Origin: Firmicutes bacterium UBA1535
Lineage (GTDB): Bacteria > Bacillota > Clostridia > Tissierellales > Sedimentibacteraceae
Assembly (NCBI GenBank): GCA_002323775.1
Contig: DCPV01000006.1
Coordinates: 9,636-19,869 of the forward strand
DNA length: 10,234 nt
Direction: 5' to 3'
Every line of letters begins with the position of its first letter. The first letter of the stretch is position 1. The notes beneath the pieces were generated by a model. That model had not been told where the DNA came from. It saw nothing but the letters and a program-made list of their open reading frames with translations, and searched no databases. Of the stretch, positions 1 through 6,992 are shown in pieces. The position numbers and the translations under genes are program-made.

Positions 1-675
1 TGTATTTACATATATTTTATAGTTTATAAAGTTCTTTATGTACAGCTTATTTTTTAACTTTTCCTTATTTATGTTATCAGCTATAGATTCAACAAGCTTT
101 TCAGTTGCAGTAACATTTAGCTCTTTTTTTACAATCTTATCTACAATGTCTAACATTAAATCTTCATCTGTCAATTTCAAGAGAGCTCTTGCATGTCTTT
201 CACTCAAATTGCTATCAATTAGGGCTTGTTTCACTTTTTGAGGTAATTTTAAAATTCTTAATTTATTTGCCACGGTAGACTGTGTTTTTCCTATTTTTTC
301 TGCCAGAAGCTGTTGAGTTATGTTAAAATCATAAATTATTTTCTCAAATGCTAAGGCTTCTTCAATGAAATTAAGATTTTCTCTCTGCAAATTTTCTATG
401 AGTGCCATTGCTGCCGATTCTTCTTCTCCGGCAGATATGACAATAGCAGCTATAGTTTCATGCTCCAATAGCTTAGTAGCTTTTAATCTTCTCTCACCTG
501 CTACCAGCTCATACAGCTCATCAGCCAATCTTCTTACAACTATTGGCTGAATTAAGCCATAGCTTTTTATAGACAGACTTAATTCTTCCAAAGCTTTATC
601 GTCAAAGCTTTTTCTTGGTTGGTTCTTATTGGATATAATTTCATTAATGTTGATATTTACTACCTTGTTAGACAT
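1..675 (-). CDS. noc: Noc, nucleoid occlusion protein (ParB family), 5' part, runs off the window
   Basis: First 225 codons of a ParB/Noc-family CTP-dependent DNA clamp, read from the minus strand without a stop up to the window edge. Visible family motifs are NQPRK (residues 18-22), the CTP-binding GERR (60-63), ENLQREN (94-100) and the helix-turn-helix with TQSTVANKLRILKLPQ (131-146). The four residues known to separate Noc from ParB specificity (Caulobacter ParB numbering 173, 179, 184, 201) are Gln132, Lys138, Lys143 and Arg160 here. That is the Q-K-K-R set of Noc rather than the R-T-A-G set of ParB, so binding to NBS sites rather than parS is predicted. The start is secure: AAAGGGGG lies 9 bases upstream, and an in-frame TAA lies 10 codons before the ATG with no usable start between. 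The protein starts directly at the ParB fold, without the amphipathic membrane-binding helix of Bacillus Noc. It lies 57 bases after rsmG, the usual noc position; the dimerisation domain is off-window. Confidence 0.93.
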   Translation of the reverse strand, partial: MSNKVVNININEIISNKNQPRKSFDDKALEELSLSIKSYGLIQPIVVRRLADELYELVAGERRLKATKLLEHETIAAIVISAGEEESAAMALIENLQRENLNFIEEALAFEKIIYDFNITQQLLAEKIGKTQSTVANKLRILKLPQKVKQALIDSNLSERHARALLKLTDEDLMLDIVDKIVKKELNVTATEKLVESIADNINKEKLKNKLYIKNFINYKIYVNT

Positions 676-732
676 TTTAATTATCCCCCTTTTTGCGGAA
701 TTATTTTATTTTAATTTTATAACATTTTGCTC

Positions 733-1449
733 TTATAATAAAGGTTTTTTTTCTGGTGTCCCAGCTTTTCTTGGATAAATTTTTTCCATTTGTTTAATTT
801 TCTCAATTATTACAATTTTTCTCGTAATATCTGAGTTTGGAATTTTAATTAATTTTGTATCTATTATCTTTCCGCCTAATTTTTCTATAGCACTTTTTGC
901 TCCACTTATTTCCTCGGAAATATTCTCGCTCTTATATGCGGCAAAATGTCCTCCAAGCTTTACAAATGGCAAACACAATTCAGACAATACGTTTAGTGGA
1001 GCAACAGCTCTCGAAACGCAAATATCATACTTTTCTCTGTATTTAGTATCTTGCCCAAAGTCCTCGGCTCTCCCATGTATAAGCTCTACATTCTTTAGTT
1101 TAAGCTCATCTATAACTAGCTGTAAAAAATCAATTCTTTTTCTAAGACTATCCAATAGTGTTAATTTAAAATTATCATTGACTATTTTAAGCGGTAGACC
1201 AGGGAAGCCACCGCCTGTACCTACATCAATAATTTTTTTATCTATGCTTTTATTGTTATTATTCAAGAATATCACACTGTCTAAATAATGCTTTATATAA
1301 ATTTCTTCATCATTTTCTATTCTTGTGATATTGATTTTTTTATTCCACTCAAGCAATAAATCTTTATATATATTAAATTTTTTCTCTATTTCATCTGTGT
1401 ATTCAAGACCTAGCTCCTCAAATCCAGATTTTAATATTTGATTTTGCAT
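733..1449 (-). CDS. rsmG: 16S rRNA (guanine(527)-N(7))-methyltransferase RsmG (GidB)
   Basis: 238-residue class I SAM-dependent methyltransferase that makes m7G527 in 16S rRNA of the small ribosomal subunit. The SAM-binding glycine motif IDVGTGGGFPGLPL is at residues 74-87, followed by the acidic-strand motif LLDSLRKR (98-105), the RAED loop (127-130) and SRAVAPL (146-152). The C-terminal YPRKAGTPEKKPL tail (225-237) is the diagnostic end of RsmG. Length matches the family. The ATG has GAGG about 6 bases upstream. It follows mnmG by 55 bases, a gap that holds a short hairpin, and precedes noc by 57 bases, the common mnmG-rsmG-noc order, so co-transcription is likely. In other bacteria, loss of RsmG is known to give low-level streptomycin resistance. 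Confidence 0.97.
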   Translation of the reverse strand: MQNQILKSGFEELGLEYTDEIEKKFNIYKDLLLEWNKKINITRIENDEEIYIKHYLDSVIFLNNNNKSIDKKIIDVGTGGGFPGLPLKIVNDNFKLTLLDSLRKRIDFLQLVIDELKLKNVELIHGRAEDFGQDTKYREKYDICVSRAVAPLNVLSELCLPFVKLGGHFAAYKSENISEEISGAKSAIEKLGGKIIDTKLIKIPNSDITRKIVIIEKIKQMEKIYPRKAGTPEKKPLL

Positions 1450-1479
1450 TATATCCTCTACTTTTTCTCATCTTTATGA

Positions 1480-1496
1480 GAGGAGCAAAGCCCCTC
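1480..1496 (-). other. Short hairpin between mnmG and rsmG
   Basis: In the minus-strand RNA, GAGGGGC and GCTCCTC can form a 7-bp stem (one G-U pair) around a 3-base loop, starting 8 bases after the mnmG stop. No U-run follows, so it does not look like an intrinsic terminator. It could be an attenuating or RNA-stability structure between two co-transcribed genes. The pairing is seen directly; any role is inference. Confidence 0.4.
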
Positions 1497-1504
1497 CGCT
1501 AAAT

Positions 1505-3433
1505 CTATTTTTTTCTTTTTATTTGTTCAAGATAAATTAGCAATACATTTATATCGGCAGGCGATACTCCTGATATCCTCGAGGCCTGACCTATTGATGT
1601 AGGCAGTATTTTTGAAAGTTTTTGCTTTGCTTCTATTCTTAAACCATTTATTTTATCATATTCTATGTCTTCCGGTATTTTTTTATCCTCCAGCTTTTTA
1701 AACTGTTCTATCTGTTTTAACTGCTTTTGGATATATCCTTCATACTTTATAGCTGTTTCAACATAGTTTATTATTTCTTCACTTAATTCTTTTCTCTCAA
1801 TATCTAAATGAGCTATATTTCTGTAATTTATCTCAGGTCTTTTTATAAGCTCCAGCAAATTTATTGGCTTTGATAGAGGAGCTGTCCCCATTTTCTCTAA
1901 AAACTCACCTATTTCCTTTGTAGGTGTAATCTTTGTTGCTTCAAGCCTTTTTATCTCGCTTTCTACTGAAACTTTTTTATTTATATATCTTTTATATCTT
2001 TCCTCACTTGCAAGTCCTATCTTGTATGATGCTTCTGTCAATCTTTCATCTGCATTATCCTGTCTTAAAACAAGTCTGTACTCAGCTCTTGATGTCATCA
2101 TTCTGTATGGCTCATTAGTTCCTTTTGTGACCAAGTCATCTATTAACACTCCTATATAGGCTTCTGATCTGTCCAAAATAAGAGGTTCTTCGTTTCTTAA
2201 TGAAAGCACAGCATTTATTCCTGCTATCAAGCCCTGTGCCGCCGCTTCTTCATATCCAGAGCTTCCGTTTATCTGTCCCGCAAAAAATAGATTTTTTACT
2301 TCCTTGAACTCCAGGCTTGGTTTTAGCTGAGTAGGGTCTATGCAGTCGTACTCTATAGCGTAAGCAGGTCTCATAATTTCAGCATTTTCAAGACCTACCA
2401 TCGTTTTATACATAGCTGTCTGCACTTCAAACGGAAGGCTTGATGACATGCCTTGTATATACATCTCTTTTGTATTTAAGCCCTCCGGCTCTATAAAAAG
2501 CTGATGTTTTTCTTTGTCAGAAAATTTTACTATTTTATCCTCAATTGACGGACAGTATCTCGGTCCAACACTTTCTATAACTCCTGTATAAAGTGGAGAT
2601 CTATCGAGATTGTTTTGTATTATTTCCTTTGTTTTTTCGGTAGTATATGTCAAGTAGCATGGTATTTGCTCTATATTTATACTGTCGGTCATGAATGAAA
2701 ATGGTATTATTTTCTCGTCTCCGCCTTGCTTTTCCATAATATCAAAATTCATTGTATCTGAACTTATTCTTGCAGGAGTTCCTGTTTTAAATCTTCGTAA
2801 GTGTAATCCAAACTTTGTCAATGCACTTGACAATTTATTTGCAGGAAACAATCCACTTGGACCAGATTCATAGTTTAATTCTCCTATAAATATTCGTCCC
2901 TTTAGGTATGTTCCTGTTGTCACTATAACTGCTTTAGTATGATAATATGCTCCATATTGGGTATAGACATTAAAGCTTTTGTCTTCATTTAATCTTATAT
3001 CTATAGCTTCTGCTTGCAGTAAGTAAAGCCTTTCTTGATTTTCTATGACCTTTTTCATTTCTGCATGGTAATTATTTTTATCAGCTTGTGCTCTTAGGGA
3101 ATGTACTGCCGGTCCTTTGGATAAATTAAGCATCTTGCACTGTATCATGGTTTTATCTATATTTATGCCCATCTCTCCGCCAAGAGCATCTACTTCTTTA
3201 ACCAAATGTCCCTTTCCTGTTCCGCCTATAGATGGATTGCAGGCAAGCATTGCTATAGAATCAAGGTTCATAGTCATCATCATAGTATTCATATTAAGTC
3301 TTGCACAGGCTAAAGCTGACTCGCAACCAGCGTGACCTGCACCTATTACTATAACATCATAAGTACCTGCCAAAAATTCCTTGACTGTACTCATGTCGTT
3401 TTTATGTTTAATTAATTCATCTAATTGTATCAT
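1505..3433 (-). CDS. mnmG: tRNA uridine-5-carboxymethylaminomethyl synthesis enzyme MnmG (GidA)
   Basis: 642-residue FAD-dependent partner of MnmE. Together they install the (carboxymethyl)aminomethyl group at C5 of wobble uridine 34 in several tRNAs, using methylenetetrahydrofolate and a glycine or ammonium donor. The Rossmann dinucleotide motif [10 protein letters not shown] is at residues 29-38. [15 protein letters not shown] (290-304) and [17 protein letters not shown] (385-401) are the two GidA family signatures. The C-terminal helical domain ending near [20 protein letters not shown] (617-636) contacts MnmE and tRNA. The start is uncertain: the first ATG has only a weak GAAAG upstream, while Met14 (ATG at 3394), which begins the family-like [13 protein letters not shown], has no visible binding site. 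The longer form is kept. In many Firmicutes mnmG directly follows mnmE; here a VOC gene and a spacer of about 380 bases separate them. Confidence 0.97.
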   Translation of the reverse strand: MIQLDELIKHKNDMSTVKEFLAGTYDVIVIGAGHAGCESALACARLNMNTMMMTMNLDSIAMLACNPSIGGTGKGHLVKEVDALGGEMGINIDKTMIQCKMLNLSKGPAVHSLRAQADKNNYHAEMKKVIENQERLYLLQAEAIDIRLNEDKSFNVYTQYGAYYHTKAVIVTTGTYLKGRIFIGELNYESGPSGLFPANKLSSALTKFGLHLRRFKTGTPARISSDTMNFDIMEKQGGDEKIIPFSFMTDSINIEQIPCYLTYTTEKTKEIIQNNLDRSPLYTGVIESVGPRYCPSIEDKIVKFSDKEKHQLFIEPEGLNTKEMYIQGMSSSLPFEVQTAMYKTMVGLENAEIMRPAYAIEYDCIDPTQLKPSLEFKEVKNLFFAGQINGSSGYEEAAAQGLIAGINAVLSLRNEEPLILDRSEAYIGVLIDDLVTKGTNEPYRMMTSRAEYRLVLRQDNADERLTEASYKIGLASEERYKRYINKKVSVESEIKRLEATKITPTKEIGEFLEKMGTAPLSKPINLLELIKRPEINYRNIAHLDIERKELSEEIINYVETAIKYEGYIQKQLKQIEQFKKLEDKKIPEDIEYDKINGLRIEAKQKLSKILPTSIGQASRISGVSPADINVLLIYLEQIKRKK

Positions 3434-3816
3434 TTTAAGTCTACTTTCTAATTCTTATAAATTGTAATTTATTGCTTTATACTGCTATATACAAAGTATA
3501 AATTTTTCCGTATAGGAAGTTGCTGCCGACATACGGCAATCTTCAGTATATTGTATAACTCTACATCAAGTAAATGCACAAGTGGAGTCCACCCCATCTT
3601 ATTTGCAAAATGTATAATATAATTTTTGTTGCTTAACTATATACTTAGGTTATAGCCAAGACCACATAATAAAGATAATACTATACTATTTGATTATAGT
3701 GAAAATTAAGGAGTGCCTAATAGTGTTAATTATGTTGTAATAACAATATAGGTAAGATATCCATCAAACCCGTATTTATAGAAATATTGTGAATTTACTC
3801 TCAGTTTCGTGACTTC
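3434..3816. other. 383-base intergenic spacer, no convincing gene
   Basis: The spacer lies between the VOC gene and mnmG. No tRNA, no strong terminator and no clear sigma-A promoter were seen. A core at about 3505-3600 is richer in G+C than the rest. It contains a 5-bp stem TGCCG/CGGCA (3524-3538), a hyphenated palindrome GTGGA-G-TCCAC (3582-3592) and a 42-codon minus-strand reading frame (3469-3597, starting MGWTPLVHLL) with no ribosome binding site. The same stretch is also open on the plus strand (3461-3622) without an ATG. A 10-bp inverted pair, TATAGGAAGT (3511-3520) and ACTTCCTATA (3812-3821), brackets the region. It could be the decayed remains of a transferred segment that came with the VOC gene, but nothing here is recognisable. 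Confidence 0.4.
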
Positions 3817-4239
3817 CTATAACAATGCAAAATGGGTACTCTCAAAAATTGTTTTCATTAGGCATAAGCAAAACGGGTGTCCGGCAGGGTCAAACATAAC
3901 TCTCCAGCTATCAGAAAATTGCTCATCAGCAATTATTGCTCCACAATGGATTGCATGTTGAACTGCTTTTTCCAAATCATTAACGGCGAAGTCTAAATGC
4001 GCCATTTGCTGTTGAGCTTCAGGTTCTTCCGGCCACACAGGCGGTATATAATCTGGATTTTGTTGAAACACTATACCAGGATACATTCCATGATGCGTTC
4101 CCGGAGGGTATACCCACGCATATTCTTCACTAAGTCCTATTTCCCACTTGAGCAAAGCCGCATAGAATTTTGCTAACTCTTGTATGTCTTTACAATCCAA
4201 GGTAAATGAGTACATTTTAATTTTCAGTTCATTTTCCAT
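3817..4239 (-). CDS. VOC superfamily (glyoxalase-like) protein of unknown substrate
   Basis: 140-residue protein with the paired beta-alpha-beta-beta-beta modules of the vicinal oxygen chelate fold. Module one starts at MYSFTLDCKD (residues 9-18) and module two at QMAHLDFAVNDLEKAV (78-93). It ends in the typical VMFDPAGHPFCL strand (114-125). His81 sits where one VOC metal ligand is often found, but a complete metal site cannot be assigned, so it may be an enzyme or a ligand-binding or resistance-type protein. The start is firm, with AGGAGGT 9 bases before the ATG. It has its own sigma-A-type promoter with a palindrome over the -10 box (separate entries). By hand count its G+C is about 40%, against about 30% nearby, and it interrupts the usual mnmE-mnmG pair, so acquisition by transfer is likely. 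No partner gene is adjacent. Confidence 0.88.
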   Translation of the reverse strand: MENELKIKMYSFTLDCKDIQELAKFYAALLKWEIGLSEEYAWVYPPGTHHGMYPGIVFQQNPDYIPPVWPEEPEAQQQMAHLDFAVNDLEKAVQHAIHCGAIIADEQFSDSWRVMFDPAGHPFCLCLMKTIFESTHFALL

Positions 4240-4271
4240 AACACTAATACCTCCTAATATAAATTATCTTC

Positions 4272-4292
4272 AATGATTATAATGTAATCATT
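4272..4292. promoter_or_regulatory. Palindrome overlapping the VOC promoter -10 box (candidate operator)
   Basis: A perfect 8-bp inverted repeat, AATGATTA (4272-4279) and TAATCATT (4285-4292), is separated by 5 bases. It covers the -10 hexamer and the downstream half of the promoter spacer of the VOC gene. Position and symmetry fit a dimeric repressor operator. In an AT-rich spacer it could be chance, and no regulator gene lies next to it. Confidence 0.45.
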
Positions 4293-4305
4293 AATTTTTT
4301 ATCAA
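4276..4305 (-). promoter_or_regulatory. Sigma-A-type promoter of the VOC gene
   Basis: TTGATA (4300-4305) and a perfect TATAAT (4276-4281) are separated by 18 bases on the minus strand, about 36 bases upstream of the ATG at 4239. It lies wholly within the 75-base gap after the mnmE stop, so the VOC gene, and perhaps mnmG downstream, can be transcribed independently of mnmE. This is the best sigma-A match in the window. Confidence 0.7.
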
Positions 4306-4314
4306 CGTTAATAA

Positions 4315-5688
4315 CTATTTTCCAATGCAAAAATCACTAAATATTTTATCTATCAAATCATCGCTAACTGCCTTTCCAACTATTAATCCCAAGTTTTCCA
4401 TGCAGGTCTTTAAATCAATTTCTATAAAATCTATGCTCATTCCGTTTTCTATAGATTTTAAAACCTCTTTTAAATTATTTGCCGCATTTATAAGCAAGTT
4501 CTTTTGTCTTGCATTATTAATTATCAAATCATTTCCTATATCAATTTTTCCTTCAAAAAACATGGTTTGTATAGCATTTGTTATTTTTTCAAGACCCTCG
4601 TTTTTTAATACTGATATATTGATAATCCTATCGTCAATATTTTTATACTTAGACAAATTAAGCTTATCTCCTAAGTCTGTTTTATTTTTTAAATATATTA
4701 CCTTTTTGTCTTCAACAAGCTTTAATATCTCTAAATCCTCTGCTTCTAAATCATTTGACGCATCTAATACCATCATGATGAGGTCTGCTTCATCAATTTT
4801 AGATAGAGCTTTTTCCACACCTATTCTTTCTACTGTATCATCAGTTTTTCTAATTCCGGCTGTATCTATTATATTAAGTGGAATTCCGTTTATATTTACA
4901 TATTCTTCTATTGTATCTCTTGTGGTTCCGGGAATTTCAGTAACTATAGCTCTGTTTTCATTCAATAGAAAATTCATTAAAGAAGATTTTCCAACGTTTG
5001 GCTTACCAAGTATCAGTGTTTTAATACCCTCTTTGTAAATCTTTCCTGTATCTGCTGTCCTTATAAGTGCTTCAATATCATCAAGCATCTTTTGTGCTTC
5101 TTCTCTTACCTTGTTTATGGTTACTTCATCTTCATCATACTCTGGAAAATCAATATTTACCTCTATATTTGCCAAAAGAAATATTATATTCTCTATCAGC
5201 TCATTTACTTGCTTTGACAGCCTTCCCTCAAGATGTGTAACAGATATTTCATGACTGCTGTTAGTTTTGGCATTTATAATATCAATTACAGCTTCTGCCT
5301 GAGTTAAATCAATTCTTCCGTTAAGAAATGCTCTTTTAGTGAATTCTCCTCTTTCTGCTGTTCTGCAATCATATGTCAAAATCAAATCAAGAATTTTTTT
5401 AGCTGACAATATACCTCCATGACAATTGATTTCTATAACGTCCTCTTTTGTAAAGGTATTGGGTTTTTGCATAAATGAAAGCAATACCTCATCTAATATC
5501 TTTCCTTCATTGTCAACTATCATTCCATAATTTAGATATCTATTTTTAAAGCTATTCACTTTTTTATTATTTTTATCAACAAAAATTTTTAATGCTATCT
5601 CTAATGCTTCGTCTCCGCTTATTCTTATAATGTTTATCCCTGAATTGCCAAGAGCTGTAGCAATAGCTGCAATTGTATCGTGTATCAT
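4315..5688 (-). CDS. mnmE: tRNA modification GTPase MnmE (TrmE)
   Basis: GTPase partner of MnmG in the wobble U34 modification of tRNA, with potassium-dependent GTP hydrolysis in this family. From the chosen start it is 457 residues: an N-terminal folate-binding domain beginning MIHDTIAAIATALG, a helical domain and an inserted G domain. The G domain has the P-loop GKPNVGKSS (228-236), TTRDT (255-259), DTAG (275-278) and NKTD (335-338). The C-terminal motif FCIGK carries the conserved catalytic-region cysteine (Cys454). An upstream in-frame ATG at 5721 would add 11 residues (MDINIDKVVVN). I prefer 5688 because family members begin at this point, and AAGG lies 11 bases before it, whereas the AGGTG before 5721 is only one base away. 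A promoter lies just upstream, and an islet with its own terminator separates mnmE from jag. Confidence 0.97.
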   Translation of the reverse strand: MIHDTIAAIATALGNSGINIIRISGDEALEIALKIFVDKNNKKVNSFKNRYLNYGMIVDNEGKILDEVLLSFMQKPNTFTKEDVIEINCHGGILSAKKILDLILTYDCRTAERGEFTKRAFLNGRIDLTQAEAVIDIINAKTNSSHEISVTHLEGRLSKQVNELIENIIFLLANIEVNIDFPEYDEDEVTINKVREEAQKMLDDIEALIRTADTGKIYKEGIKTLILGKPNVGKSSLMNFLLNENRAIVTEIPGTTRDTIEEYVNINGIPLNIIDTAGIRKTDDTVERIGVEKALSKIDEADLIMMVLDASNDLEAEDLEILKLVEDKKVIYLKNKTDLGDKLNLSKYKNIDDRIINISVLKNEGLEKITNAIQTMFFEGKIDIGNDLIINNARQKNLLINAANNLKEVLKSIENGMSIDFIEIDLKTCMENLGLIVGKAVSDDLIDKIFSDFCIGK

Positions 5689-5752
5689 ATTAACAACAAC
5701 CTTATCTATATTTATATCCATACACCTATTGTATAGGAGCTTCTATCTTTAA

Positions 5753-5781
5753 ATAATATAAAGACCATATATATTTTACAA
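5753..5781 (-). promoter_or_regulatory. mnmE: Candidate sigma-A promoter of mnmE
   Basis: TTGTAA (5776-5781) and TATTAT (5753-5758) are separated by 17 bases on the minus strand. The start site would fall near 5746, giving a leader of about 57 bases to the ATG at 5688. A strong terminator stands just upstream (5896-5942), so mnmE needs a local promoter, which supports this call. The match is moderate and the region is very AT-rich. Confidence 0.5.
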
Positions 5782-5895
5782 TATATTCTATCATTTGTAC
5801 ATATAAATTCATTATTTTTTAAAAATAAAAATTGCAGCATTAATTTTCCACTCTTTTAAAATATTCTTATAAGGCAATGAATATTTAATTTATAT

Positions 5896-5942
5896 AAAAA
5901 TAATGATATTATTTAGAAAATCTACATAATATCATTATTTTT
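5896..5942 (-). terminator. Intrinsic terminator after the islet, perfect 17-bp stem
   Basis: A perfect 17-bp stem is formed by positions 5896-5912 and 5926-5942, with a 13-base loop. The arms begin with five A and end with five T, so a U-run is present in either direction. On the minus strand it stands 34 bases after the stop of the small membrane-protein gene and closes the accessory islet. The stem is long but mostly A-T. No plus-strand gene is nearby, so the minus-strand role is the meaningful one. Confidence 0.8.
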
Positions 5943-5976
5943 ACCTTATGAAATACTTTATATTACTCTATTTTAA

Positions 5977-6354
5977 CTAATCATTTTTATATTCAAGATA
6001 TATTATTTTCTCATTTAAAGTAATTTCAACATATATTTTGTGTAAATCTTTTTTATTTAAAAAAACTCTTGATCCTACTTCAATAGTATTAGAATATAAT
6101 TCTTCTTTTATCATTGAATCAGTCTGAGATACTTGTTTAAGTATACTTCCATAATATTCCCATCCATCTGGTATTGAATAAACAACATTTCCTCTTTGAC
6201 AATATAGATTATTATTCACATATACCATTGGTATGTATGCCCATTTCTCTACAACATAAGGTTTTGGTTCATCCTTAGAAACAAACGAAAATATAGCAAT
6301 CACAATAATGAACACTAATACTATTCCTGCAAAAAACATCATAAATTTTTCCAT
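5977..6354 (-). CDS. Small membrane-anchored protein of unknown function
   Basis: 125 residues. An N-terminal hydrophobic segment (about residues 5-25, MMFFAGIVLVFIIVIAIFSF), with Lys3 before it, is a signal anchor. The remaining roughly 100 residues are soluble and probably extracytoplasmic. They include an IPMVYVNNNLY stretch (41-51) and PDGWEYYG (62-69) that recall small secreted or lipoprotein-like domains in Firmicutes, recognised only as a type. There is no lipobox cysteine. The start has GAGG 7 bases before the ATG. It lies 128 bases after the protease gene, with a hairpin between, and a strong terminator follows. Its context suggests a partner or a substrate-side factor of the protease, but that is inference. 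No enzymatic motif was seen. Confidence 0.75.
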   Translation of the reverse strand: MEKFMMFFAGIVLVFIIVIAIFSFVSKDEPKPYVVEKWAYIPMVYVNNNLYCQRGNVVYSIPDGWEYYGSILKQVSQTDSMIKEELYSNTIEVGSRVFLNKKDLHKIYVEITLNEKIIYLEYKND

Positions 6355-6376
6355 ACACTATCCTCACATAAAATTC

Positions 6377-6411
6377 AAACTGGCATTCCAAGCATATTAA
6401 AATGCCAGTTT
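6377..6411 (-). terminator. Hairpin after the protease gene, possible terminator
   Basis: Eleven-bp perfect inverted repeat, AAACTGGCATT (6377-6387) and AATGCCAGTTT (6401-6411), with a 13-base loop. On the minus strand it lies 71 bases after the protease stop, and its arm runs into TTTGAATTTT, an imperfect U-tract. It also stands about 20 bases before the ATG of the next gene, so partial termination or expression tuning between the two islet genes is possible. Confidence 0.5.
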
Positions 6412-6482
6412 TACATTTTTAAAATTATTCAAATATTAATTTTATAACTATAATAGTTTATAACTTACATACTATAGCCTTA

Positions 6483-6986
6483 TCAAAAGTCATGTATAGT
6501 ACTCGTCCATGTATATATTATTCCATCTTTAGTTATATATTGAAAATCTTTTTCATATATTTTCTCATAAACAGAATACCATGGATTCCATATTGAAAAG
6601 TAAAAGTTTGCTGAATTATCATTATATCCTCTACAAACAACAGCATGCCCAGTTCCTTTATTATTAGTTAATCCAAAGAATATAGGTGTTCCTTTATCTA
6701 TTGACCATTGTACATGTGTATAAGATAATCTTCTACCCTCAATTTGAGGAAGTAGCCCTTTAAGTTTAGAATAATTAATAACATTATCATTAGTAAAAAG
6801 CGCCTTTTTTAAATAAATAGCAGGAAAACCTGGGTAAGCCCATTCCATTAACACTATTGCATTGCATTGTGATAAACTTAATCCTTTCATAAATCTAACT
6901 ATTGATGCTGTACAATATGCTGCACACCAATTTTCATCATTAGCCTGGGTTTCTTTTAAGTCTAATTGCAAATAGTTAGATGACAT
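6483..6986 (-). CDS. Papain-like cysteine peptidase catalytic domain, cut off from its secretion part
   Basis: 167 residues from the first ATG after an in-frame stop. The fold is papain-like (C39/AvrRpt2/staphopain-like group): NWCAAYCTAS (residues 19-28) supplies the nucleophile Cys21 with Gln14 before it, GHAVVCRGY (113-121) the His114, and IWNPWYS (132-138) the Asn134. The catalytic triad is therefore intact. There is no signal peptide or membrane segment, and only a weak AAAG precedes the ATG, so independent translation is doubtful. The reading frame is the same as that of the upstream signal-peptide protein, separated by TAA and two sense codons. The natural reading is the C-terminal half of one secreted proprotease. 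If translated alone, the product would stay in the cytoplasm. Confidence 0.8.
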   Translation of the reverse strand: MSSNYLQLDLKETQANDENWCAAYCTASIVRFMKGLSLSQCNAIVLMEWAYPGFPAIYLKKALFTNDNVINYSKLKGLLPQIEGRRLSYTHVQWSIDKGTPIFFGLTNNKGTGHAVVCRGYNDNSANFYFSIWNPWYSVYEKIYEKDFQYITKDGIIYTWTSTIHDF

Positions 6987-6992
6987 ATATCT

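Noticed and set aside
223..240. TGTTTCAC, half of a parS-like site, inside noc
   Set aside because: Only one half matches; the other arm is TTTTTGAG, so the 16-bp palindrome is absent. It is explained by coding sequence.
4810..4822. TTTTCCACA, close to a DnaA box
   Set aside because: Single imperfect match inside mnmE with no cluster of boxes; not evidence for an origin within the window.
4325..5038. 237-codon plus-strand frame antisense to mnmE
   Set aside because: Shadow of mnmE: it overlaps a fully conserved gene, its translation is rich in Ser, Phe and Ile as expected of antisense AT-rich code, and no domain is visible.
5896..5942. Perfect 17-bp inverted repeat as a transposon end
   Set aside because: Arms are adjacent with a 13-base loop and T-runs, and it sits just after a stop codon; a terminator explains it fully.
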